This document shows, in pieces, positions 55,001 to 64,000 of a stretch of 64,000 bases of DNA (positions within the stretch are counted from its first letter, which is position 1; the number at the start of each line of letters is the position of its first letter). Location: contig OX442314.1 in the NCBI GenBank assembly GCA_949358305.1, positions 32,049,608-32,113,607 of the forward strand, in the 5' to 3' direction. This DNA comes from Strigamia acuminata (Eukaryota; Arthropoda; Chilopoda; Geophilomorpha; Linotaeniidae). The notes beneath the pieces are model-generated. The model did no database searches. It was given only the letters and a program-made list of their open reading frames with translations, and was not told the DNA's origin. A program made the translations under genes and the position numbers.

Positions 55001-58000
55001 CGATTTGTTACGTGCCTCAGGATTGGTCGGGAAAACAATTGTTGTTTTGTTAGGCCTAATCTCATTCGTAGTTATTAATAGCCCTAACTAGTGGTAAATT
55101 CTCGGATTAAACTCCAAATAATTAAAATTTCTCAGTAAATTAATATCGCGACCATTGATATTCGACCTTTACAGTCTTACAAGTCTGATAAAGTATCCTT
55201 GCACCTTGCACCAACTGGCTACCGTAATATCTAATATCCCAATAGTTGCATTCAAATTGGTTAAGAAAAATTTGCTTAACTGTATTATGGTAAGTTAATG
55301 ACCTAGTTTTCATTTCCAAATATGATTTTTTCACCAAGGTTGAACGACGTTGTTAGGTTTAGCCACTTTGAGAATTAGGTGTACTTCATCTCTCATTGGC
55401 TCACATTTCATGTGACGTCAGTGGGCGCCAGTTGTGCTGATCAAACTTTGGAAATCCACAAATGTCACCAATTCACACCAAATTAATGATCTACTGTACC
55501 CCCTCATTTGAACGCCCGGGCGTTTAGTAGTATTTTTGAGCCAATCCGCCCGGCGCCAATTTGAAACCCGGCGTTTATTCGGGCCTGGCGGATAACCCAA
55601 AAATTGGCGATTTTTTGCCAAAAAAGGTGATTTTTCTGCAAAAATTGTCATTTTTCCGCAAAAAATCAGCTATTTTTGGGGTTCCCGGCGTTTATACGGG
55701 GCCGGCGTCTATAAACTACTGTATATTTGCACTCGTGCGCTATTTGCAAAAAAATATTTTGACCCGCGCGCAATTCGAGGTCCGCGGGCTATTAGAGGCC
55801 CGCGTATAATCGATAATATACGGTATTTTGTGTACGCCTGCCCGGCGTTAAAACGGGCCTGGCATCTGAATGAAGCCGGGCGTTTAAATGAGGCAGTACG
55901 GTAATTTATTCTCCAAATTTTGCATGTAATTTTCAGATTTGGGATTTCAATTTGGGTTATTTTTTTTTGCCACCATCAACCACCATCCACCATTCTTCTA
56001 CTCATTGTGCATTGTTCTTTAAAAAAACAGGTTGATCGTCAAGGGATCGCAAGCCAAAATTTTTTCTCTTTAAGTATTAGAAAATTTAGTTTTGTTTAAT
56101 TGGATTAATTAACCCATTTAATTGTTCTGTTTTATTATTTCTTTAAAACATTTTTTTTATTGGTTGTGTCGATCCGGTGATTTCCAGCAATTTTTATTCC
56201 TTCAACTTTAAATATTGACTTAACCAATTTGAACGCACCTAATGTTTTAATTAGAACACTCACTTTCTTTTTCAAATTTGTCAATAAATTGTTCAAACTC
56301 TTAATGATAATTGTATCTATTGAGCTAGAAATGAAATGTGGAAAAGTTTATGCCAGTAGTAAACCAAAGATAAAAAACTTTACCAAATGCTTTTCATTTT
56401 CTCCAATATGTCATCTAGAATTTCATCACATAGTAAATCTATTTCAGTTATAAATTTTTGTTCTTTTTCAAGCTGTAAAAAACAGGATGGTTTCTTATTA
56501 ATCCGTCCATTTTGGATCACTTTTTAAGCCGGCACCCAAAATAACCTAAATTCTCATTTGGAAGGCAGATCTTTCTTTTTTTCCTTTGACATTAAATCAA
56601 AATCAGAGACGAATGGCTCTTTTACCTCCGTCGAGAACATCGTCGACGAACTATGCAACTTTATCGGCTTTGCTCATTTTCGACTTTTGCGTTTATCGCT
56701 AAAATGAAATTCTCGTGTTTTCTCGCGTTTTCTCGCGTTTGCCAATTTGACCCATCGCCAATTTGACTCATCGCCAATTTGGGAGCTCGCCAATTTAACC
56801 CATCGCCAATTTGGGAGCTCGCCAATTTGGGAACACGATTCCTATTTAATGGGTTCGGCGATCGCCATTATGCAATCTCCGATTTGGCCGTCGCCAATTT
56901 AGAGAGTCGCCAATTTGGTCGTTGCCAATTTGGCGCTGCCAATTTGGTCCCCGCCCCGCAAACTTAATCATAAGTTAATCACAATTCAGAATGCAAAATG
57001 TAATACTGTTAGAAATAATTTTTTGAATTGTAATAGCATGCTTCACCTGGCTTATAGTAAAATTTTGTTTCTTCAGAAACAATGTTGTGTGTGAAATTTC
57101 TTCAAATTGACATTTTTGTTGTTCTGCACAGTTTATCCCTAAGTTGGTTGATTGAAAAATGTTCCCATCAAATTCATATTTCAATAACTGCAAGCTAAAA
57201 TCCTAGAATTTATAATAAAAAATATGCATATTAACTTCTTTATTTATAACTTTTAATTTGCATCTGCTATTATTTTAAAGTTCAGATATACTGAATCCAA
57301 ACGTTTGAAAAGATGTGTAGTGAACAGGCTCATTCACCAATGCAAAGATTTTGCAATCGTGTGATTTTTGAAAAATCGCACAATTTCATGGACAACGTAC
57401 GACGATCGCAACTTCCACGGATACTCAGGTCCCGGTGGGCGACAAAGTCGCCACGCCGATCAGTTGGGTCGCCATCGCAGTCAGTTCTGAGGAGACTGTC
57501 GGAATGCGACCCTTTATCATGCTGGCTGTTCAACAACTCGTGGGTCACTTCGGGGGCCGATTGGACTATCAAGGGCTCGCAGCTCCACCTGGTTGCGGAG
57601 TGCCGCAACAGGCGCACGGGAGACTCGAGAGCTGCACCAAAGCACTGCACTGCAGGTAAGTGATCAGCGCGTAGGGGCAGCTGGTGACAGTTTGACTTGG
57701 GTTGCCGTGGAAAATCTTGAAACATTAAGTGCGCTATGAACAGAAAAATTTTGGGAACCTAAGACTGTATTTCTTCGATTCGAAGACGCATCCCACTTTT
57801 AGAGATGGTATGATGGGAAGAAATATGCATTTTATATGCTAAGATGCTTCGATTATAAGAGGAACCCCGTTTTTTGAGATGCTAATGTGGGGGGAAAAAA
57901 ATGCGTCTTCGAATAAAAAAAATACGATATGATTGAACCCTGTGAGAAGTTTCAATTCACCAATTTATTGATTTAAATGAGCAGATCTGGATGTACACTG

Positions 58001-59316
58001 TGTACTTTCATAAATATTGAAGTTGAATGGTATTCATTCATAACAAGATAAACATTCTGTGTACATATCATTTAACTAGGTATTGGCTCTCACCATGCGA
58101 TGTTCCGAATATGTGAATAAGTAAACTTTATTCTGTCTCCATGCGATGAGATCTTGTAACAAGTGCAAATATACATCATGCTTTTGATCTTTAGTTCCTA
58201 ATGTTTCCTTGACGACAACTACCAATATTTTGTTTTCAACTGAGTTAAAAGCATAATGACCAAGCTGGAATTAAAATTTATTATTAAATATGTAGCCAGA
58301 ATGCAGTGTTATACTTGGCACCCACTTGACTCAAACATAGCAGAAAGTTCTGTTTTTTGCCAATCTCCCCGATTTAAACTTGACACATGAATTTAAAAAC
58401 ATCAAACGCGGCCAATGTTCAGCCGATTATTTCAACGGGAAACGAAGCTTTTTTTGGCCACATTCGAGCAATCAAATGCAACCAAATTTTCAAATTTATT
58501 AATTTTTACACAAATGCTGCCAAATGAAATTATGGTATATTTTCTGTCCACTTTTCTGCCCACTTTTCTTGCGAGATGGGAACCAGCAACAGAAAAGTTT
58601 ACATTTAAGCTCTGAAAATTTTCTGCCATAAAAACCTTTCTATCGAGTTTTTCATTCAAGTGGGAACCGAACGTTAAAACTAGAATAGATTAGACGTTCT
58701 GTCATTAGATCAACAAACATTCGGTCGGCATGGCAATAAGTTGACAAACATGACTGCCTGTCATAAGTTGTCAAACTTACGCTGTTCCCGACTAGCAGAA
58801 TGAATGATTGATTGAGTTTGAGGAGAATGCTCTTTACTTGTTCATAACTTTCGATCCAAATGAGAATCAGCTGAAAAGGAGCATCATTAAAATCTAACGA
58901 TGTGTTCGTGAATTGTTGTGCCGACATTTGAATTTTTCCAGCCCAACTGAAACGGATCAATTTCAACAAGCAAGTTGGAACTAGAATTTTTAAAAAATAT
59001 TAATATTTAAAAATAAAAAAAAAATAATTAAATTAGTAACCATAATCATTTTGATAAATAATATGTATTCTTCTTGCATTTGTGATTTGTACAATATTCG
59101 ATAATTGAAAAATGAGTTGGTTGTCACAATCAGATAAAGATGAATTCAGTGAGAGAGAATTTTTCCAACCTTAAAGATGAAGCATTGATATTCAGGTTAA
59201 TATTTTATTTATTGAGAATGTAAAATTAAATTAATAAAACGTGTAATCAGCTTACTGTTTGAAATGTCTATGAATTCAGCGATTAAAGAAAAGAAAAATA
59301 TTCTGAAAATGTTCAT
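52008..59316 (-). CDS. Ionotropic receptor-like channel, copy 3, complete (10 exons, 537 aa)
   Basis: Exons: 59316-59256, 58980-58838, 58264-58094, 57202-57047, 56472-56384, 56324-56264, 54553-54295, 54228-54041, 52556-52306, 52242-52008; total 1,614 nt, all in phase with GT/AG borders. Same plan as copy 1: signal peptide MNIFRIFFFSLIAEF; S1 end and M1 (FFKPFSMVVWLCILATYLLF); M3 (SSYSALLYTSLTV) then the start of S2; S2; and M4 (FLILIGGVFCSGIIFLVE) with a short tail. It is more diverged from copies 0-2 than they are from one another in exons 3, 7 and 8. The long introns hold a palindromic mariner-type MITE (intron 8), a G+C-rich repeat and other repeats, none cutting an exon. Probably functional; ligand unknown. 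Confidence 0.8.
52730..53235. repeat. G+C-rich LTR-like repeat in intron 8 of IR copy 3
   Basis: Contains GTCTAGGGGTTGGAG like the ends of the other LTR-like blocks (reverse of CCCCTAGACA). It is much more G+C-rich than the surrounding intron and has no conserved ORF. The overlapping short frames on both strands are by-products of composition. Confidence 0.4.
53242..54006. mobile_element. Palindromic mariner-type MITE, 765 bp
   Basis: TA at 53240-53241 and 54007-54008. Ends are CAGGGTGTTCTAAAAGTC and its complement. Arms of about 290 bp are inverted copies with scattered differences, separated by a spacer of about 180 bp with no transposase. Each arm holds GACCTTAAAGGTCATTTTCAAGG, itself partly palindromic. 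The terminal ACAGGGTGTTC motif is typical of mariner relatives. Confidence 0.85.
54654..54755. repeat. Hairpin in intron 6 of IR copy 3
   Basis: TAATTGTCGGGATAATTAGG... and ...CCTAAGCCCGACAATTA, with AAGATCTTCTTG-like inner stems: an inverted repeat with about 40-bp arms around a short loop. Confidence 0.6.
54824..55070. mobile_element. MITE-like inverted repeat
   Basis: About 245 bp with 45-bp inverted ends beginning TGAGATTAGGCCTAACAAAA on each strand. The interior includes a second inverted pair, AAAATTTCCC/GGGAAAAAT. No TSD was resolved. Confidence 0.6.
55500..55870. repeat. Irregular CCCGGCGTTTA-motif region in intron 6 of IR copy 3
   Basis: At least six copies of (C)CCGGCGTYTA in both orientations, often paired as CGGGCGTTTA...CGGGCCTGGCG, with an internal run of four TTTTTGCAAAAA-like segments. 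G+C-rich islands in AT-rich sequence; unlike any other repeat in the window. Confidence 0.5.
56740..56955. repeat. Tandem CGCCAATTTGG motif cluster
   Basis: About eleven copies of CGCCAATTTGG or variants (CGCCAATTTGAC, TGCCAATTTGGC) at 13-21-base spacing in about 215 bp, ending just upstream of the IR copy 3 exon 4 region. CCAATTTGG is itself near-palindromic. The motif resembles, but is not, the CGCCATTGG core of the foldback hairpins. Confidence 0.65.
57380..57700. repeat. G+C-rich dispersed repeat in intron 3 of IR copy 3
   Basis: Homologous to 35370-35650 (CAGGTCCCGG, CACGCCGATCAGTTGGGTCG, GTGATCAGCGCG). Open frames on both strands arise from the composition and differ between copies. 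Confidence 0.5.
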
Positions 59317-60500
59317 GATAAGAGAAAACTTGTACGCTGTTCTTAGTTCACAGTCCCAGTGATATTGACTGCTTCATACCCTTGACACGAGACACGATCA
59401 AACTGATGTTAGCAACGACTGCTAACAACTCGTGTGGACATAACCACTGCTGAGGCCCACTGCTTAATGTTTCCAGTGCCACCTGGTGCCAGTTGGTCAT
59501 ATGTTTATTTATATTAACAATATGTTGGAACATTTTGAACGGGACTGTATTATACGCGCGACATTCTTATGCATTCGGTTATGCGTACTGTTTGCATGCA
59601 TGAAAACTTAGTATATGTACTGCATTTAATTGCATTTGGATTAAAATTGTGTTTTTGACCTTAGCAATGTTACAACTGCTACAGCAAGCGGTCGATTGGT
59701 CAGTTAACATTTCAAAGTGACATGTGTGACAGAAACACACAATTCTAAAATAAACAGTATGTCCATCACTATGACAGTTAGTTGATCTGTTCTTCCTTCT
59801 GAGGGCACATGTTGACACTGGACACACGACCAACTCTGTCTGTCTGTTTAAAGTCTGTACTAGATACACATCTGACATAAGTCAATATATTCACTGGTTT
59901 CATTGATTATCGCTCATACTGTGGTGTAACACATCTCACAACTAAGGCCGAATCGAATTGATGAAATTACCTTGTTAACCAAAAATGGATCAATGGCTCC
60001 TCCTTTTGAATGTATTTGTTTGTTAGATTTTTCTTCTTCTTCGTGTTGTTAGGCTTGTGATTGGAGTTTACGAACAAAAAAGTTCCACTAATAGTTTTCG
60101 CACACACCATGGGAGTAACATATTTATTAGGGGGAACTAAAGGTAGGGGAGTGCAATAGTTTACTTGGGGAGTTTTGACAGTGATGTATCTCGTTCACCA
60201 AATGCTGAACTAGTTCAAGTTCTCGTTCATCACCGTGTGAACGTGTTCACGTTAACATTTTCTACGATTACATAAAACGATTATAAAACGATTATATACT
60301 GTAAAACAAAAATTAAATTTGCGATTTAGGAACCATAATCATCTTGATAATAACTAGTGCAATATTGAATATTTGAAAATGGAACTAAAAAAGTGTTTTC
60401 CCATGCTAGAAGAAAAGTTAAATGTATACACACTCTAATTTACTGCCATAATTATTTAATTATTCAGAATTTGTATGATGAATGCTTCTCAATAGATTAC
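59317..60500 (-). promoter_or_regulatory. 5' flank of IR copy 3
   Basis: No gene. 59317-60300 aligns with 36291-37200 upstream of IR copy 1, including the CTTAATGTTTCCAGTGCCACCTGG block near 59463. Conserved between copies, but a shared duplication explains this without invoking selection. Confidence 0.35.
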
Positions 60501-60561
60501 TTTTTGATACATCGATAGATACAGAGAACAAGCAAAAGAAAAATACTTTTAAAACGTTCAT
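60501..60561 (-). pseudogene. Orphan IR first exon, intact frame
   Basis: 61 nt encoding MNVLKVFFFCLFSVSIDVSK plus one base, ending in GTAATC, the donor form used by IR copy 2. The following sequence matches IR intron 1, but no exon 2 follows until that of IR copy 3 at 58980. The phase (1) fits that exon, so it could serve as an alternative first exon; otherwise it is a leftover of a partial duplication. Confidence 0.5.
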
Positions 60562-61757
60562 CCTCCAAGTGGCACCATTCGGGCCCATTCTCTCAGCTTT
60601 CAAAAAAAGAAAACGACCGCACAATGGGAAGAATTCTAGTGTTGTTGATATGTTTTAGCAAGTGCGGCCCAGTATATTTCATGAAATTTTATGTCTTTTG
60701 GCAGATCCAGCAATTCAATCATGCATTCGTAACAGCAAAAATGTAAAATAATATTAAATATCACCTGTCAGTAAAAATATTCAAATGCAATTCATGCATT
60801 GTTGCTAAGAACTTAATAGCGTTTAGCAATCTCACTCAGTCTTACAAATAAAACACTCGACTCATAAATCTTTAAGTGATCAGACACGTCTTTCATTTTA
60901 CTCAATTTGATTTTTTTTTGTACTGGAGTTCATCGTCAATTACTTGATCTTAAATTTAAATCAATCGAATTCTTTCTTCACATTTGTATTTGTTGTAGTT
61001 TAGGGTCTGATTGTCATTGGCTATTAAAACGCCCAAAATTTATCTCATCCAGTCTGATATTTGTGATGAATGTTTGATTTTGTGACTTACCCGAGCAATT
61101 AGTAGCACACGTTCACCTTGGCGGGTTTTAACTCGTCATACATCATATAAACGCTGTGGGTGTGACTTGAAATGTATCATATGCAGCTCAGTCTATCTAA
61201 AGAATATTTTCATCATTTATAAAGTGTGTTCAAACCGGTACCATTTTATAGTTTTTACTGTTTACCGTAGTTGATTTCGCCGTTCTTGCAGCATCCATAT
61301 TGTCATGTTGCACACTACTGCCATCTGGCGTAGAATTAGTTAAACGCTGACTAAAACGCTCTAATTTGTGCATTTTAGAGTTCATTTTACGCCATACTAC
61401 AGCTACAGAATATAATTTGTGTAAGCTAATTTCCCCTTTAGAGTCTTTACGGTTCTTTAGTTTTAAACAAACCTTTTCAGTTTATTTACTGTAGTGTTTT
61501 TATTTTAAATCGAACTTAATAAAGTGAAAATATTCCAGAGTTGTGCTTCATAGGTCGTGTAAAGAGAAGGAAAAAAGTGTATAATTGCTTTGAATTTCAG
61601 AATTCGACTGATTTATTGAACTAATTAAAGCTGCTAAGCTATCATGGCTTTGCAACTGTACATTGTTGCAGTTGTCATCGTGTGTCACCATGGCGTTGGT
61701 AAATACAACAGTTGCTAATGAGAATAGGAGTTACAATTCTAGAGTGTTGCAAAGTGT
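60562..61757. other. Spacer, duplicate of 37.43-38.83 kb
   Basis: About 1.2 kb with no ORF. Co-linear with 37.43-38.83 kb until AGAGTGTTGCAAAG, where the LTR element at the right edge begins. Confidence 0.55.
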
Positions 61758-62612
61758 TGTCGCGTCCTACTTTGTATAGGTTTAAATAGCGCTAACGTGT
61801 AATACTTTACCTGTGATCAATTATGCAAATACCCAAATGAATACTAAATGTATGTAAATAAACAGGTAATTTATTCACCAGGCTTTATGCCTTTAAAATA
61901 CACTCAGTAATAATTCTAGAGTCGACGTGGTCAGCGTCGAACAAAGGATTTCTCAAGATGGCGTCGTCGATTCCGCGTGGTCGGCGGAACAAAGGCGGCG
62001 TCTCGAGTTGTCGTTAATTCGTCACGGATTCGTCTTCACGGACGCGGTGGAATGCTCTCTCGAGTCTTCTATCCGTGCCTGTTGTCTAGGGTTTGGTTTA
62101 GCGTCGCAGAGGCCTCGTCTAGGAACTTTGGGGTTCCCTACAAAGCACTCGGACACTTACTTCGGCGAATAATCGTCTGGGCGATTATTCTGGGTGATTT
62201 CACAAGGGCTATTCTCGTGCTTTCGCAGGAATAGCTCGCAAGTGACTTCGTGAGAGTTACAGTTTGCACTTTACTCAGCGATCCTCGATCAATCCTAACT
62301 TGTAGTTGAAGTTGGCCTGACGGTGAGGTAGTTGCTGTGTTCTTGGTGTCGTTTGTGTAAGTTCTGTCTTTTGGCGGGAATTTCTCCCTTTTATGGGTCA
62401 GTGTAAGGGGCCGGCGCAGCCAATGGGGGCTTGCCACCCGACACCTCACTCCCCTCGGGGCACACACCTGCTCAGAGAGAGGCGGAGCCAACACGAGAGG
62501 AATGACCCGTCTGTTGCAGTGAGTCAAAGGGCAAATATCCGCTTGGGGGGAATATTTATCCCTTTTGCTCACCACACGTCCTTCCCCCAGCTTTGAACAC
62601 GGGGTGTTCACA
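61758..62612 (-). repeat. 3' LTR of the right-edge element
   Basis: 855 bp. Minus-strand order: TGTGAACACCCCGTGTTC (a terminal hairpin), a CCCATAAAAG TATA-like box near 62395, AATAAATTACC near 61870 as polyadenylation signal, end CGCGACA. Typical U3-R-U5 layout. Confidence 0.6.
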
Positions 62613-64000
62613 AGCGATCCCTAACTCTCCTCCAGCTCTTAGCCCGTGGTAACGTATAATCAAAACTTAAGGCTGAAGCCGGGATGTGTGGTGTCGGGAA
62701 TAATTGGTTTCCGTTGGAAATAGAACGTGGGTTCACTTGCTCACTCATGGAGAACCAAACATGTTTATTTTTTGGTTTGCATGTTGTTTCGGTCTGTGTA
62801 CGCCTCCAATGAGTGAGGAATACAACGAGAGTTCCACTGTCGTTGTGGGTGGCCGATGTCTCTATGGCAATGGTCAGTACAAATGGGCTAGCCGTATGAG
62901 TTGGAATTGACTTTGTTGTTCTCGGTACTCTGGGTTGTTGATCCTGTGAGTTCTGCGATGAGTCTTGTCGCTCCCGATTGTTAGTTGATGGTGAAGTTGT
63001 CGAGGGCTCAACTGCAAGTGGTAAAATGACACACCAGGGGCTGGTTGGCTGTTGGCTAGCTGATGTAATTGGCCAAGACAGTCCATCTCTGTCGTGTGTC
63101 AAACCATAGTGGATGTTGCTTGTCGAGGGGACAACTGGGCTCCACATGTCGCTCATTGATGGAGGTATGCTTATATCCTCTCGATTAACGGTGGTCCAAA
63201 CAGCCATAGCTTGTTTTACATGGCAATCTTGGGCCAAGTCTGTATTGGACAAAGTGGCGACGGCGACTTTGGCGTTTTCCATTTCACGAAGAAAAGTCTT
63301 GAGTTTGTTACAATTGGGATTCTGCCGGCTGTTTGTATTATTGTCACGTTGCTGGTTAATGTTGATAGGGTTTATCTTCTCACAGACTTGTGGGCGAATA
63401 TTTCTCGCCTGAACGATGACTGGGTCAATTGGGGTTAATCGACTGCCCCACTTCTCGTTTGATAACTCCACCAGATGTCGTTCATCATCTATTGGGGCTT
63501 CCGTCATTGAATTTTCGATTGAGGGGGCTGTACCGGCATTGCTTTGTTTCTGGTGCTTGGCGCGGCCGGGCCCCACTGTGGTTGGTTCTTCATTTGCAAT
63601 CTCTGTCGGCAGCGTTATTAAAGTCTTGATGCAGCGGTGAATGTGTTCTGATTTTGACTGAATTTCTAACCATGTCTTTGGGGAAACTTCTGGCAGATAT
63701 TGTGTCAGCCGATCCACATCCACAGGCTCTGATTTGTAGCTGTCTATTATTTGCAGCAGTTTGTAAGTATTGCCGCCCTGTCCAGCTCTGCTCGTGCCGG
63801 AACTGCCTCTTTGAACTGCCTGACTGGCAGCCGTATCCTTGGCTGCACTGAGCAGTTTGTGAATTTCTTTCCAAACATGGTCATTAGCTTCACAGTCCGT
63901 GAATGGAATATCCGTTTCCAAATTGTGAATTCTCTCAAGTATGTCGAAATTTTGTGCAATCAGGTTTTGATTCCACTTGCACCCATATCCATATGTCTTG
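62608..64000 (-). CDS. Unrecognised 3'-terminal ORF of LTR element, partial
   Basis: More than 460 codons, open from the right edge to a stop at 62608 that overlaps the first bases of the LTR; the start lies outside the window. The first part looks helical (WKEIHKLLSAAKD, DRLTQYLPEVS, SEHIHRCIKTLITLP). The rest is Ser/Thr/Pro/Asn-rich with no cysteine knuckle, protease, RT, RNase H or integrase motif and no clear membrane segment. Candidates are a Gag-like protein of an internally deleted element or a third ORF; I do not recognise it. Confidence 0.5.
   Translation of the reverse strand, partial: KTYGYGCKWNQNLIAQNFDILERIHNLETDIPFTDCEANDHVWKEIHKLLSAAKDTAASQAVQRGSSGTSRAGQGGNTYKLLQIIDSYKSEPVDVDRLTQYLPEVSPKTWLEIQSKSEHIHRCIKTLITLPTEIANEEPTTVGPGRAKHQKQSNAGTAPSIENSMTEAPIDDERHLVELSNEKWGSRLTPIDPVIVQARNIRPQVCEKINPININQQRDNNTNSRQNPNCNKLKTFLREMENAKVAVATLSNTDLAQDCHVKQAMAVWTTVNREDISIPPSMSDMWSPVVPSTSNIHYGLTHDRDGLSWPITSASQQPTSPWCVILPLAVEPSTTSPSTNNRERQDSSQNSQDQQPRVPRTTKSIPTHTASPFVLTIAIETSATHNDSGTLVVFLTHWRRTQTETTCKPKNKHVWFSMSEQVNPRSISNGNQLFPTPHIPASALSFDYTLPRAKSWRRVRDRL

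Larger units (their letters stand above)
61758..64000 (-). mobile_element. LTR retrotransposon, 3' part, runs off right edge
   Basis: Minus strand: an ORF from the right edge ends as a purine-rich tract (GGAGGAGAGTTAGGGA) meets an LTR that starts TGTGAACACCCC and ends CGCGACA at 61758. The insertion point is visible by comparison with 38.82 kb. The 5' part and the other LTR lie beyond 64000, so class is undetermined. Confidence 0.65.

Overview
Eukaryotic, A+T-rich, intron-rich and crowded with transposons. The only host-type genes are members of one divergent ionotropic receptor (IR, iGluR-like) family. Together with DD34E Tc1-like elements and gypsy/copia retroelements this points to an invertebrate, most likely an arthropod; I cannot place it further.

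Host backbone: a head-to-tail array of IR-like genes, all on the minus strand, read right to left. Copy 0 (11.06-12.27 kb) keeps exons 1-4; a gypsy element lies where its intron 4 continues, and later exons would be off the left edge. Copy 1 (19.4-36.3 kb) and copy 3 (52.0-59.3 kb) assemble into complete ten-exon genes of 546 and 537 codons with matching splice phases. Copy 2 (40.4-48.5 kb) has the same exons but a frame-breaking deletion in exon 5. Orphan first exons and decayed last exons lie between genes, so the array has expanded and collapsed repeatedly.

Mobile layer. 1-10.6 kb: a minus-strand gypsy element with 5' LTR, gag, pol joined through a -1 slippery heptamer, and an unexpected G+C-rich third ORF, probably spliced, that runs off the left edge. 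12.6-18.6 and 23.8-31.7 kb: two copies of a giant foldback element whose ends are arrays of 54-bp units, each itself a hairpin. Both copies have perfect 8-bp target-site duplications (TSDs). Copy 2 lies inside intron 5 of IR copy 1 and contains a gag-less gypsy element with identical LTRs plus a solo LTR. Two full-length Tc1-like transposons with intact transposases sit at 21.2-22.8 and 43.6-45.3 kb. Several solo LTRs, a hAT-type MITE with 8-bp TSD, palindromic MITEs and a copia relic fill introns and spacers. The right edge (61.8-64 kb) holds the 3' part of another LTR element with an unrecognised ORF.

How it fits: the IR array is the substrate and the transposons inserted mostly into introns and spacers. 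Elements present in both copy 1 and copy 2 (LTR at 31.76 and 41.99 kb) predate the gene duplication; foldback, Tc1 and solo-LTR insertions present in one copy postdate it. No rRNA, tRNA or CRISPR was seen.
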